DNA of 64,000 nt from Protula sp. h YS-2021 (taxonomy: Eukaryota; Annelida; Polychaeta; Sabellida; Serpulidae). The notes beneath the pieces are model-generated. The model was not told the DNA's origin. It was given only the letters and a program-made list of their open reading frames with translations, and did no database searches. Within the stretch, counting starts at the first letter, position 1; the number at the start of each line of letters is the position of its first letter. A program made the translations under genes and the position numbers. Below are positions 12,291 to 24,490 of the stretch, in pieces. The stretch spans positions 55,680,053-55,744,052 of the forward strand of contig OX457027.1 in NCBI GenBank assembly GCA_949752745.1. The letters are read 5' to 3'.

Positions 12291-15200
12291 TTAAAATGAT
12301 GCTAGAATATTCTCCATCTTTTGACACAGTTCCTCTTTTTTAGCCTGCACAGTCTTCTCCGTATCAATGTATGTCGTCTTATTCATCTTGCCGGCCACCA
12401 GCTTCTCGGCATAAGTCACCAGTAAATTGACCTGCTCCTTCACCTGATGGTCTAGCTTTTGAAGTTCGGCCACCTGCCGGAGGAAAGAAAGCACAATCAC
12501 CCCGTCAAAGTCAAGGTCGACAATGTACCAAGCACATTCAAATTTCAGGCGGTTGAAGTTATCACTCCCATTCCCCCAAATTATGTACAAATTGAAATAT
12601 ATCTCACCACAACGTCAAAATGCTCAGAGTATGTTGAGCACCATTTACAGTAAATGGCATTGACGTCTTCCCATTTTTTGTCACATAAGAAAAAACCCTA
12701 CCGTGACTTTAAATCTGCATACCTGAGGTAGTTTTCTATTTGGGCTTATTTTGTTCTAAATGAACAAGCTGAAATCAAATCTACACACTGAGATGATATT
12801 ACTCATCACCTTTACAAAATCCTTCGCAAGAAAATGTCTGGCATACAAGACGTACCTTTTCAGAAATATCTGCACCTTCTGCCTTAAGCTGTGTCTGCAA
12901 GCCTGCAATATCCTGTGTTAAGCTTTTATGGTCGCTATCTATCTTCTTCCCTGCACAAGTGATATGAAAGTATGTTGATCAAACTCCTCTCATCCTCGTC
13001 AGCTTCATTCCTCATTAGTATTAAATATTACGAATACAAGTGTCTTTGTAACATTTATGTAGATTTATTTATAACAATAATTTACCTACTTTAGCCTTAA
13101 ATTTTAGTTTTACAAAACATTCCTTGGATTAAGAAATGCAGTGCTTTTTTTTTCTCCCATCATACATTAATTTACAAAAAAAAAGTAGAAAGCGCCTCAC
13201 TATTGGCATGGAATTTGTTGAGGTCCTTGCTGGCCTTGAACTTGTTGATGGCGTCGTCGTAGCTCTGGTAGACGGCGCTGCGACGGTCCTGCACGCCCTG
13301 GAGCTGATCCACCAGACTGGCCACCCGCATCCGGCTCTCGCTCGCTTCGTCCTAAGCACAAACACACTTTCATGTGCACACTCACCGATTTCGATAACAA
13401 CGACACAAATCTATAGACCGAGAATATAATCTTAAATATGACAGCTTTTCTTTGCGCTTTTTAAATAAGGACTAATCCGTCCAACAGGACAGCCCTCCCA
13501 ATGTCAATGGGAGCTGTGGGAGAGGTACAATTTCACTGGGGTGACACAGTGCCTGCCATTTCATCTCAAACTTAAACCAAAAGATTAAACACGCCCACAG
13601 ATAATACAAAGTACCACTGAAAACGAATCCTCCTGAACAAGTCGGATGAAGACTTTTTCAGAAACTTTTGCGAAGTTCGATCTTGAAAAAGGAAGTTCAA
13701 GCACAGGCACACTCAAAACACTCAAGGAACAAGGTCTAAGCCAAATGTACAAGACTTCAATTAAAACTTAGCTTGAACGCTTACCTTTGTCAGGGAGAAG
13801 TCGAGTCGGACGTATATGATGGCGGTGAGGAAGAGCAAAAAGAAGAAGCCCACCACAAGCATGGGTTCTTGCAGCATCAACATCTTGTTGTATTTATAAT
13901 GGAGCTACAAAATACCAAAAACATTTATTTTACTCTATATTACGAAAGCCAATAACAATTTTCTTCCAGTAGTGACTTATAAAAAACAAAGTGACATTTA
14001 TCGAAATTGTTGTAATCATCTGAATATTTATTATTGCATTTTTCATGTGTTTGTCTCCTCACAAGCGCTGAGCTTCATGTATTGGTCAGAAAGCCAGGAA
14101 CTTACCTCGAAGTCTTGGATGTGACCGTCAGTGAGATCAGTCTTGTGAGCGACCACCACTGGCCTGCCCAGGGTGTCAAGGTAAGTGTAGTGCAACTCAT
14201 CCGGGCTTCTTGTGACGTCATACGGCGCGACCAGCTTGAGATTTTGGGCGCCCTCGGGCAAGATGATTCTCAACGTCATCTTGTCCACAATTTGGTCGTC
14301 AAATACGTGATCGATGAAGCGCATTTTCAAAATATAATCATCACCTGAAAGTACATTTATCGTAAATATTTCCTTTACTTTCTCTAATTTTCCAACGGTT
14401 TGTCGGTAGTAGTATCATTTCTTTCTACGCCCCACTACTGTGTTACGACACTGGCGTTTTTTATGTGGATAGCCTCAGGGAATTTATTGATCAGGCACAA
14501 TTATAAAATATATCAATTCGAAATACACTTTAAAACTGCTAACCATTTCTTAATCACATTTCTAGCACCAGAATCTTATGTGCTCAAACTTACCGCGATT
14601 GTACAAGTACTGATAGCTGGGCACATTGTAGCCAATGTAATAGTGAGTCTTCCAGCCTCCAAACAGAGGGAAGCGTGGCCGGATCTCCATCTCCATGTGG
14701 TCGTCGCCTTCCCGCAGATTGCTCGTTGAAATGTTGCCGATCTCGTCGCGGTAGTACACATCCCTGGCACTAGCTGGCAACAGCGTCTGCAACCAAATGA
14801 CGTTCCTTACTTTAACATCCACTTGTCCCCTCTTAGATATAATACAGACGGCTGAAATATACTGCCCCCCCCCCCCATCCTCTCTCTCCTCACGGGAAAA
14901 CCTTCACTATCCGTATTTATTTAGACTAGAAAGACCTCTGGCATAAGTTCTTAGCTCTATATGAAACAGCAAAATGAAAGATTTACATACAGTGCCTTAT
15001 CCACCACAAAAAAGGGTCTCATACTCCCACTCACGGTGAATGATTTGACCGATGAATAGCCGTCTTGATTCCTCTGGTACTCGTATCTAGAGAAAGATCC
15101 TTTCAATACAGCGCCAGTGTGGCGGATGTCCAAGGTCTCCTCCACGGCAATATTGCCCCAGTGAGACACTTCGATAACCCGCGACATGTCGGTGACAGCC

Positions 15201-18200
15201 AGAAAAGGGCGGTTGTTCTCATAATGCACTTCCAAAGGGCTCTAAAGGACAAATCGTACGTTTTCTTGATTACAACAGCTGAACGTCGCGTTTGTAAGTA
15301 CAAATTACTCTGGAACTAGCAACAACCATTCTACCGTTTCTCGTTTCTTCTTCCCTCTGTGTTCGAACTGGAGTTAAGCTTACAATTTTTTACATAATCT
15401 TATAAAACATGACTACGCTGAAACAGACCTCGGAAAATGCAGCAACATTTTCGTATGGGCCGTACGTGAGCTCCGTATCGCTCAGACTGGCGGGCTTGGG
15501 TGTCTTCGTGTACGACTCCACGGCAGACGACGCAAGCTTCACCGTAGTCGTCTGAGAAGCCGCTGCGTAGGCCGCATAGGAATACACGTTGCCCGCGAAT
15601 CGCACCAGCTGCTTCTCCGACTGCTTTATCTGTGAGGGATAAGGCTCCAAAGCATGACTGAAGTAGGACTCCACTTCTACCGTAGTAGTTTTGCCTGCCT
15701 CCAAGGGTTCCGCTAGATCGATTCGATAAAACGTTTTATCTCTGCAATCAAGTAAAAATCGATACACTTAAACTGTGGAATCTGCTACATTAACTGAAAC
15801 TAACAACGTACATATGACAGGAGTATCCCAAGTCTGATGACTGCCCTTCCTCATCCCGAAAAAGTGACCAGTAAATACAACTTAACGGATGCTCTTTTGG
15901 TTATATACCAAGCAATGGCATTTAATAATCACAACTGAATCCCTCACTTGTAGATTTTTGTTTCTTAAAGCGCATGCAATCAACGATGACGTTAAAGTGT
16001 CTTACTTCTGTCCCGACACCGAGGTCTTGACAACAGCAAGTTTTTGGTCGTCATCTCCGGATTTTGTCTGGAAAAAAAAATAAAAAATTAAACTTAAAAT
16101 TGGAATTGTTCGATCTGAACGACAAGCAAATTTAATTCGTTCCAAACTGCCAGACTGTTTCTAAATCTCGACTGACACTCTGGATTGTCAGTTAATATAA
16201 AGAAACAAGTAAGTATTTGTGAAACACAAGCAGGCCCCAACCACTCCCCAAATTCATAGGGGTATAAAGCGATGACGGACAGACGGACACCCCAAACCTA
16301 TAGGCCCCAATCCGAAGGGTTGGGGCCTAACAATCAGTTGTTTGGAACGAATTAATGTAGTCAAGGGGACCCTTTATATTTTTCCTGAACGGAAAAGATC
16401 ACAGTCCCTGTGATAGAAATGGTCACTGATCTGAACTTTCTGGGCTCCACATCTTTCCGTGAACGTTCCACGACACCAAGGTTTGAAATAGCCATCTTTT
16501 TCTCAAAAGAAAAAAAAAAAGAAATGAAAAAAAAAAAAAAAAAAAAAAACACTCAGAAGTACCCTTTCGCATTATGGCCGACCTCCGCGAAATTACCCAA
16601 CTTGAGTTTAGTGGTTTTTCAATTGTAGACTCATTGTTGTTCGCGAGAACGCGGGGTTCTAATCTCTAGCAATAAATTTATTTTTCTCAGTACGAAATTG
16701 TTATTTGCCCATAAAAAAGTGTGCGTAACAATTTACAATTGAGCCATTCATGTGATGAGCCCATTCTAAAATAACGCCACCGGCCGTGCACCAAGATTGG
16801 CAAAACTGACGTCAATGCCATTTACTTTAATAGGATTAGGCTGCCACACGCCTAATCACACCTTGAGTGTTTCGAATAAAATACACAAGAAATTTGCATT
16901 TCGACTGCAAGGGTCAAAAGACAGCTCATAATCGGAGCAGAAAAGAAACTGAAACTTAAAACTATTTGTTAAAACTTGTTAATATGTTTCTAAAAAATAG
17001 TATAGGGTTGTTAGAACACGAATGCTACGAGGTGAGAGACGTAGGCAGGGCAAGAATTTATGGCCTTCATACCTGAATTTCTTATAGGATGACATCAAAT
17101 GAGTCATCTAGCTACGTCTAATTTAGGAACAGAATGAAGTTTGTGCTTTGCAATGCCTAGCACTTAAAGCAATTCAACGATAATTGGGTGAATTTTTTAA
17201 CACTAGCACTTTATTAAAGAAAATACAGTAGGCAGTGAAACAATATGGCAAATCACACTTTGGGTGTTTCGAATAAAATGAGCAAGAATTTTGAATTTCG
17301 ACTGCGAGGAAACCGGTTAAAAATGAAAGACAGACAAATACAGAAGAAATATAGCAAAAACAGCTCATACTTGGAACATAAAAGAAATTGAAACTGTTAA
17401 AATTTGTAATTAAAAACACGATTGCTCTTTGGTGCTAGAGAAATTTCACATCAAGGCGAAATCTCCCAACCATTTCTTTCATTTTTTACCCGGGTAGTTT
17501 GTATTCGAAACGCAGAATTTTAGCGCATTTTATTCGGAAAGCCCAAAGTATGATTTGGCTCATTGGGCTAAAACTCGAACTTGGCATATCAGGGAGTAGT
17601 CCTAGATGACTCTTGCTGTTTTCCTATGACAGCAAGAGTCATAGTTCCTACAATAGGAAATGTCATTGATGTCAATTTTCCAAATCTCGGCGCACGACTG
17701 GGGACAACGGCGTTATTTTAGAAAGGATGCATCACATAAATGGTCCAATGATAAATTATGGCGCACAAGTTTTATGGTCAGATAACAATTTTTTACTGAG
17801 AAAAATATGTTTTCTTGAGATCAGGATATCGAATCCCTCATTAACGCCCACATCAACAGTGAATCCGCAGTTGCAAAACCACGCTTTACTCTAGTTTGGG
17901 AGTTTCACTGAGGTCAAAAATAATGCGCCAGGGTACTGCTCAGTGTGTTTTAAAGAAAAAGCCTGCCAGTTTGAGCTTCGGTGTCCTTGAACGTGCGCCG
18001 AAAGATCTAGAGTCTCGAAAATTGAGATCAATGGCCATATCTACTGCAGGAACTGTGACCCTTTCTGTCCTAGGAAGATAAGAAAGGGTCCGCTCGGACT
18101 AATCAGGGAGGGGATTTTCCTTGGAACCAGTACTCGTAGTTACAGTGTGCTAATACACAATCAAAAAAACAACGACACGCACCACAGCTCCAATGAACGA

Positions 18201-18425
18201 AAGTTTTCCGCTAAGTCTTTCTTCTACTGCATACAAAAACATCCGAACTGACGATTTTCCCGTATTCTCCAGGGTTATAGTACTGGTAATTTGGGGAAGA
18301 TGTGTGGACAGATCCACAGTTCGCTGCAGTTTACTGATCACTATATCTGCGTTGATTATATCTGGATTACCATTACAAAAATGTACTGCATATAACAATG
18401 CCACTGCAAAAATAAATTTAATCAT
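12291..18425 (-). CDS. RPN1: Ribophorin I, oligosaccharyltransferase subunit 1 (ten coding exons)
   Basis: Subunit of the ER oligosaccharyltransferase, which transfers the lipid-linked glycan to asparagine of nascent proteins. Ribophorin I belongs to the translocon-bound complex and helps dock substrates and ribosomes. Inferred coding exons in transcript order: 18425-18183, 16067-16006, 15741-15429, 15241-15035, 14786-14594, 14344-14106, 13904-13785, 13351-13201, 12950-12856, 12473-12291. All have GT-AG borders and compatible phase and total 1806 nt (601 aa; the human protein is 607). Exon 1 encodes a signal peptide ([19 protein letters not shown]) and the start of the lumenal ribophorin domain ([14 protein letters not shown]). 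The exon at 13904-13785 carries the single transmembrane helix (about residues 433-456) after the family motif NKMLMLQEP. The last three exons form a charged cytosolic coiled-coil tail. The exon at 13351-13201 is notably GC-rich. No frame breaks. Exact splice choices are inferred. Confidence 0.95.
16232..16328 (+). mobile_element. 97-bp MITE-like element with GACGG tract and terminal hairpin
   Basis: Bounded by inverted ends AGGCCCCAACC / GGTTGGGGCCT. Contains GATGACGGACAGACGGACAC and a terminal hairpin TAGGCCCCAA...TTGGGGCCTA. A near-identical inverted copy is at 40936-41036. Similarity extends into the flank (TATTTGTGAAACACAAGC). It lies in RPN1 intron 1. Confidence 0.8.
16366..16845 (+). 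mobile_element. MITE copy, AGTCC-family
   Basis: Diverged copy of the element at 33121-33615, in the same orientation. Shared blocks include TCTTTCCGTGAACGTTCCA / TCTTTCGGCGCATGTTCCA, the TTTTTCTCAGTACGAAATTG block and the AAAATAACGCCA block. An A-rich insertion lies at about 16509-16550. It lies in RPN1 intron 1. Confidence 0.65.
16846..16990 (+). mobile_element. Half copy of the 310-bp TIR element at 17248-17558
   Basis: CTTGAGTGTTTCGAATAAAA plus the following GCATTTCGACTGCAAGG and AGCTCATA-GAAACTGAAACT blocks match the left half of the neighbouring element. The right terminal repeat is missing. Confidence 0.6.
17248..17558 (+). mobile_element. ~310-bp MITE with ~52-bp terminal inverted repeats
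   Basis: The left arm (AAATCACACTTTGGGTGTTT, continuing CGAATAAAATGAGCAAGAAT) is the inverse of the right arm (ATTTTAGCGCATTTTATTCG through CCCAAAGTATGATTTGG) with few mismatches over about 52 bp. A related 365-bp element in the opposite orientation is at 57006-57370. It encodes no protein and lies in RPN1 intron 1. Confidence 0.75.
17598..18100 (-). mobile_element. ~500-bp MITE copy, AGTCC-family, inverted
   Basis: Reverse-oriented full-length copy of the element at 33121-33615. It starts AGTCCTAGATGACTCTTGCT and ends GACCCTTTCTGTCC...GGTCCGCTCGGACT. Ends are short AGTCC inverted repeats with sub-terminal hairpins (GACTCTTGCTGT...ACAGCAAGAGTC; GACCCTTTCT...AGAAAGGGTC). It lies in RPN1 intron 1, close to the exon 1 donor. 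Confidence 0.75.
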
Positions 18426-18429
18426 TTTG

Positions 18430-20220
18430 CTAATCTTCGATTATTTTAGATTATAAAAATCAAAATATCACCGGCTTCTTGACAGGAAAACCTCACAGAG
18501 CCTCGTTGTCGTCTGCCGTGATGGCAGGTTTTGATAGGTCCCTGGATAGGATTCCCCCTAACAGTAAAAGTAACACATGCTATTCACAATTTAACCCAAT
18601 ATAGTCCCTGCGACAAAATTTTCTTTTATTCTAAGTTTTTTTATTTTATCATAAATGATACGATTCACCCATAAAACAGTAGTAATATTCCTTTCATATT
18701 TATGTGCTTGAAAATAGAAAAAAATTTTTTTTGCTGGCAAGCCACATATATCAAGACATATTTCATAATAAAAAATAATATTTTAGCAGAAAGGCTGAAG
18801 GCCCATTTGGTTCGCCTATGAAGAACTTTACTGAAGAACTGCATCAGTTAATATTAACGAACACTCTTTCTCAATGACTAGACATTTGCTAGTTTGGTTA
18901 TGACATTGCATAATATTGTATGTTGTTGTATTTTATTCTTTTGGTCTCTTTAAGTATATGATGAAAGAGCGCAACTAAGTATATCACAGAGCAATGGGTT
19001 TTTTTTTTGACAAAGCTTAAATATCTCCAGGTAGCAAATATAAAATACGAAAGATACTATATTAAATGTTCAGAAATATATTAATTAGCATAAACTATGA
19101 GGAAAATGACAGCTCGAGATATCTTACATAATTTACACAATAGCATAATTATTAGTTACATGATGTATTATTTTTTCGACGACATACATCCTAGACGTCG
19201 AGTCCAAATTCTTCGGAGGGATTGATTCACGGCGTCTTACCAGCATTATGAACGTTTCTCACAGGATGTTAACGGGGATTATTTTTTTTATCGGAGGAGT
19301 GGAAATTGCAAGTTTTGGAATTTGATTTCTTAACAGTCATTTCATGAGTAAAGTGTCTTGTAGACGTAGAAACCATCACTATGGGTTTCCCAATGCGTTA
19401 ATTTGGTAACTGCGATACATAATACAAGTTTTACGGGATATTACCGAAAATAGAAATGTTGAAGGTGTGTCGCCCGTTGCTGTGTCTAAAATGTTTGTGA
19501 ATTTAAAAAATCATCGTCGGTGCATTATCAGTCACCTGACCGAACCTTCCCAGAGTATCCTGATCCGATAAACAAGATATTTTGACTGTCTACATTTTAA
19601 GATTCTGACGGCTCAAGGTGATGTGCACACTTACTGGATGTTATTGTGTTTAGTAGTATCTGTATGTATACTGTTAATTTCATCTTGTTTTGTTTACGAA
19701 TGACGATTTACTGTCTTTTGTGATTCCTGCAGGTAGTAGTTCTGGAGTTTGCCAAACCGCCTTTCGTTCGGTAAAGGCTTCGCTGCCATCAAGAGCTTTG
19801 GTGTGGCATACAGGTAAATTGCAGTGAGTTGCTTTTGAGCGATTTTCTCATAAATCCTATCTTGAGTGTTTTTCCCATGGTCAGCACCTTGTTTGCATCG
19901 AGTTAGCTCTACAAACAGGAGAGATCTAAAACTTTCCATCGCCCTACTTCCCTTTTGCCAGCAACTGAAGATTGCAAGATCGTTGGGCATGTAGTTGAAC
20001 CAACCGTGGTGAGCTCGCTTCTCTCACGCGGTCAATTACTCTCTCTTTCTGTACCAGTCTTGACACAGTACCGAGTAGCGGATTCGCTTGCTACCTGCTT
20101 TGGTACTGCTATTGAATAGTTCACGCGGTTGCCACAGCGGAGGTGTAGCAGCTAGGCCATATTGACACTGTCGGGTCGTCGCACGCGGCACAGCTTGAAT
20201 GCATAGCTGTCATAAAATTT
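18430..20220. other. Upstream flank of RPN1; no recognisable gene
   Basis: Should contain the RPN1 promoter and 5' UTR near 18426-18600, but no TATA box or other element could be assigned with confidence. A minus-strand frame at 19694-19990 (98 codons) resembles no family I know. Confidence 0.45.
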
Positions 20221-20224
20221 GTTT

Positions 20225-20745
20225 GCAGTTAAATAAAGGGAGTCACATGATTTTAATCCCTGTCATGGAACATATGCCACAATCTGATTACAGAGATATT
20301 CAGGCATAGAGTTGTGTAAACATTTAAAAGCAAAAACTAAAATGTTAAAAATGATCCATTCATTAACAGGAAGCCAGTGCAGGGACATGAGTAAAGGAGA
20401 TGGGTCAGTTCTTGTGCAGTTGTTGATTGTCATCCGTGCGGCGGCGTCCTGCACAATTTATAGACGCTTTTTGTCAGATTAACGTATTCCGTATAACAAA
20501 GTGTTTGAATAGTCAAGCCTTGAAATAACATAGGCATTCATAAATTTATTCATTTGAAGAATTGGGTCAAGCAAAACACTAAATTTTTCACAGATGACGC
20601 TGTCATGATAGTCGAATCGCCAATGGTTAGCGTATGATTACATAATTGTGTTAGGTTATAGCGGGATCCGAACACGACAAATTCCGTTTTATCGCCGTTT
20701 AATCTGAGCATACTTGTTAACATTCATGTTTTGATGTTTTTTATA
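20225..20745 (-). pseudogene. L2/CR1-type LINE reverse transcriptase fragment
   Basis: Minus-strand translation in shifting frames gives the C-terminal RT region of non-LTR retrotransposons: RLNGDKTEFVVFGSR near 20710, then an AYVISRLDYSNTLLYGI block near 20510-20545, then QDAAARM and SLHWLPVNEWIIFNILVFAF near 20340-20450. Frameshifts and stops separate the blocks. The fragment is 5'-truncated and dead, and related to the copy at 21736-22560. Confidence 0.75.
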
Positions 20746-20814
20746 CATAATTCCAGTTTTCAATCACGGGTATAATCACGGCTATATAGCGTCAATGGAG
20801 ATACTATAAAATTG

Positions 20815-21260
20815 TGATGATGTCACTCTGTCTGCTCGAGGCTACAACAGTCACGTGACTAGAAGCAATGCGCTCTGATGTCGGGTCTGGCACGACCCTT
20901 GACTGAGATGGGTCGACCAAGTGACGAATCGTCTGTGTCTCGAGTGGCGCATGCAACAGGTCGTGACTGTCACGATCCGTCATGGTGAGGTGTCGCTGGT
21001 GTCATGGATCGAGCATGTAACTGGTCGTCGCGGTCACGATCCCTGGCAGTGCCGGCTAGACCATGTGACGGACCGCTGCTAGCATCGGTCGTTTATGTGA
21101 CAGGTGGTGACGGTAACAGATCGTCACTGTGGTGCACGCCCGAAGCGGGCCGTCGCTGTCACGAACGGTGACTATAACGGCTCGGCAATGCGTCAGGTCG
21201 TACATGCAGCGACTAAATCACGTGTCACCCGCTGTAGTGATTGTATAGTCGTGTGGCGGG
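20815..21260 (+). repeat. GTCACG-rich degenerate minisatellite (left copy)
   Basis: Repeated variants of CAGGTCGTGACTGTCACGATC, rich in GTCACG, TGTCACG and CATGTGAC, with higher GC than the surroundings. A similar tract in the opposite orientation lies at 28290-28680, so the two bracket the decayed retroelements between them. Confidence 0.6.
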
Positions 21261-21735
21261 TCGTGCATTTGTGGGATCGCTCGCGCAGAGTCTTGATCAT
21301 GGATCACATGTACCGACTTCATGTAACTGTTTTCAAGGTTTAACTATTATAAGTAATTAGGTCGTGTTGTGTGTTGTGATAATGACTTTTAGGACACCTA
21401 CAGTTGTAAATGCATGCGTATGTAAGTTGCTTTCTGTTGTAAAACACCCGTCGATCAAAGACTCAAGTGCTCAGGCCAAGCAATATGGTGATCCACTCGC
21501 GAGATGCGAGGGCATACAACCTTGTGCTCAAGACAGTCGCTGCGATGAGTGTACGCACTTACTCTTTTCTGCTACAGGAGAAAGATAGAGCTTTATATAG
21601 TGACTTTACAATGGAAACCAACGCAACTCTACAGAAGTTACTACTCTCGTGACTATTCCTTCCAGCACGGAGGCCCAAATCGCGTTAGCAGGGTGACAAA
21701 CTTATGCTGACTCAGGGCGTCGTTCTGTGAAGGAC

Positions 21736-22560
21736 TTATTATTATTGTTATTTAATACATTTGTATAGCACTTTACCTAATAATAAGCTCCAAGTGCTGA
21801 ACAAAGTATACACTTATAAGTTAAAAATATACACGTGAACAATAAAACAATTATAATACTGTTACAAATTAGTTGACAAAATTAGCATTATTAAAAAGGT
21901 GTGTTTTAAGAGCTCTTTTAAAAGCTGCAACATTATTTACAGATCTAAAATGAATAAGCAGCGAGTTCCATAGTTTAGGAGCAAAATTCACGAATGCTCT
22001 ATCACCTCATCTGTTGTTGGTTTTGTGTTCCACCAATAATCCTTAGCTGCCCGATCGGAGCGAGCGATAGTTCCGGTACGGTGTTACTAAATCCACCAGA
22101 TATTGAGGTGCGCGTCCATGAATACAGTTAAAAACAATGACTAGAATTTTGAATACTATCCGTTGTTCAACCGGCAGCCAGTGCAGTTCAATGACTAGGG
22201 GCGTCGCATAGATAAATCTGTTCGCTTTGGAGATGAGACGAGCTGCCAAGTTTTGCACGACTTGAAGCTTGCGATTTAATGATTTATTAACACCATAGAG
22301 TAGAGAGTTGGAGTAATCTAAGCGAGATATAACATATGCGTGAACTAACAACTTAGTGGCCTGAAGAGTTAAAATCGTCGAATTCTAGCTATGTTTCGCA
22401 GGCAAAACAATGCAGAAGATAATTTGAGGCTAATAAATTTATCCATAGTTAGCGAATTATCCAATATAGCACCCAGATTATCTCCGCTAAAGAGGTTCCT
22501 ACTAGTCCGAATTTGCATCCAGACACGTGAATTCAAAGTACATAGTTCTCTAGTGCCAAA
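21736..22560 (-). mobile_element. L2/CR1-type LINE, 3' end (RT C-terminus plus 3' tail)
   Basis: Non-LTR retrotransposon remnant. In minus-strand order: NLGAILDNSLTMDKFISLKL and LFCLRNIARIRRF (22400-22490), then after a frameshift HAYVISRLDYSNSLLYGV, LQVVQNLAARLIS, ELHWLPVEQRIVFKILV and GRAPQYLVDLV (22043-22351), then DRAFVNFAPKLWNSL and AFKRALKTHLF up to a stop near 21873. The 3' UTR ends in AAAGTGCTATACAAATGTAT followed by (ATT)n at 21736-21790, the classical L2/CR1 3' terminus. 5'-truncated, with at least two frame breaks. The endonuclease and catalytic RT motifs are absent. Confidence 0.85.
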
Positions 22561-22574
22561 GTCTGGGTCGGTAG

Positions 22575-24400
22575 CTTCGTGGGGTTTTTTGGCGGCCCCT
22601 ACAGCGACGATCATCACGGAACCGTATTCGCTAACCACAATGCAAACATTTCCTCTACTGTTCATGGCTCCTACACAGCCTTTGACTATAGAGATAACGC
22701 AACCGTTACCGAGAGAGGACGGTGGGGGTTATCCACGGTACCTTGTGCACTGAATTCACTGCAGGCAAGTATGGGGGAATTACAGTCTTTGCAAGCCTCG
22801 AAATCGTGGCAGTGGACGTGTCTGTTGCTTTGCAATTCAATTGAATTATGGTGTGTTGCAACTCAGCCTCTTGCTTTTCATGGGTCCCTAGTTGTCCAGT
22901 ATCAATCTTACAAATATCTGGAGGAGATTACGCGCAAAAGCTTACGCATACTGTCGTTTCAGGATGCCACCTTACAGACTTTGATAAGAATTGATAAGAA
23001 AGTGTGCTCTATGCCTGGTTGCAATACAGAACGCCCTTATTTGTACAGCCTTGAAGCTAACTATCCATACCATCTACTCAAGCCGTCAAGAAGTGACCTG
23101 TGCCTTCCTCGGTATCGACACCACAGGTCAAGAAACCCAAGTTGGGCACTAAAAACTCGACTGCTCCTTAGATTCAAAGGCAGCAATCAATCAAAATATC
23201 TGCACGAGATCGTGCAGTGATCTCGTCTAAATTCTTTAAATTCTTACGAAGGGTTGGTTTCTCGATTGGACAAATAAAACATATGCCCATGGCAGGAAGG
23301 CTAAAGAATTACTGGAAAGCTTTACAATCACTCGGGGCTCCCAAACAGATAGTCTGTTGGTTGCATTTGCTACCGTTTACGATAGAACCTTCTTTTGTCA
23401 TGTCGTACGGACATCACTGTGATAAGAAATTATGTTAATGATTTAACAACGGTTAATACAAAAAAGCCGCAGAAAAGATGCCTGTTTTACAGTCATGCAG
23501 TTGGCTCCTAGCTATAGACTTGTCACATCTCAGTGAGTTCTTACATTTTGAGTGGACACTCCACATATCACCTAGTCCACGTTAAGTCAGGGCATGTAGA
23601 CCATCTCAGTAGATCTTTTGGATGCCTAGCTTTAGATTCCCGTGAATAAATCCGCCAGTCGCTATTTTTTGCTTCATGGTACGAAATGTACGTTATTATC
23701 TTCTAGCCCTCTAATTCAGGTTTCCAACCACAGTATTTGTTGTTTACTCAGACTGTGAAGAAAACCAAACCTTGGGCAGACACATCGGGTTGATCAGTTG
23801 TCGATATCTCAACGATTGGCTGCTCGTGAATTAGGGCAAGAAAGTCTTGCCAAATCACATGGTCACGTTGGTCAAACAATACATTGTTCTCGACCTGTTC
23901 GTTAATTTCGGGAAGCCAGAGTTAGTTCTGTTCAACGAATAGAGTTTCTCGGTGATGTTCTAGACTTTGCAGGGTCAGGGCTTTTTCCATTTGCGTCGTG
24001 GCAGGTTGACACATATGCACTGTGACTCTCCCTGTTGGCATTCAGAGGTCTAGATTTTCTTTTTTCAGACGAATGCGTCTTGCAGAAGTTAGGGGTTTCT
24101 TTCACCAAGTGCGCGCTTGGAAGGGTCAATAGGCAATCGGACATTCATATCACATTGTTGGAAATGATGGCTGTCTTAATTTCATATCAGTTTCTCTCTG
24201 TGTTCCTCACGGATCATGTGATTCAGTTTCTAGTATGCAATCAGACGATTGTGTCTTATTTGCCCAGCCAGGACGGTATGCGCTCACTAATGCTGTGTCA
24301 CAAAGCAGGTCCTGCTATGTGCTCGCCACAATGGGATTTGTCATTCGCGGTGTGTCCAAGGCATCAGTCTTACCATCCTTTCTGAGCAAAACGCACATTG
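22575..24400 (+). pseudogene. Decayed DIRS-like retroelement, left copy (gag-like, RT, RNase H)
   Basis: Plus-strand blocks, each in its own frame: gag-like LEEITRKSL (about 22918), FFKFLRRVGFS and MAGRLKNYWKALQSLG (23228-23330, the region before DIRS reverse transcriptase), YLNDWLLVN (about 23804-23830, in place of the catalytic Y-x-D-D, first Asp now Asn), QRIEFLGDVLDFAG (about 23934-23975), then RNase H-like DIHITLLEMMAVLISYQFL and QTIVSYLPSQDGMRS (24140-24300). Stops and frameshifts lie between blocks. A second copy lies opposite at 25930-27720. No tyrosine recombinase was recognised downstream. Confidence 0.75.
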
Positions 24401-24448
24401 CTATCAAAGTGCATTCACGTAAATTGTCATCTTCGTCGATACTGCCAC

Positions 24449-24490
24449 GTGTCCATACTGCCACGTGAAGTCACGTGGTAGTATGGACAC
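24449..24490. repeat. 42-bp near-perfect hairpin with CACGTG in each arm
   Basis: GTGTCCATACTGCCACGTGA - AG - TCACGTGGTAGTATGGACAC: 20-bp arms with one G-T mismatch and a 2-bp spacer. A partial direct repeat (ATACTGCCACGTGTCC) precedes it. It lies just after the RNase H block of the left DIRS copy, between the two converging copies. Confidence 0.85.
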
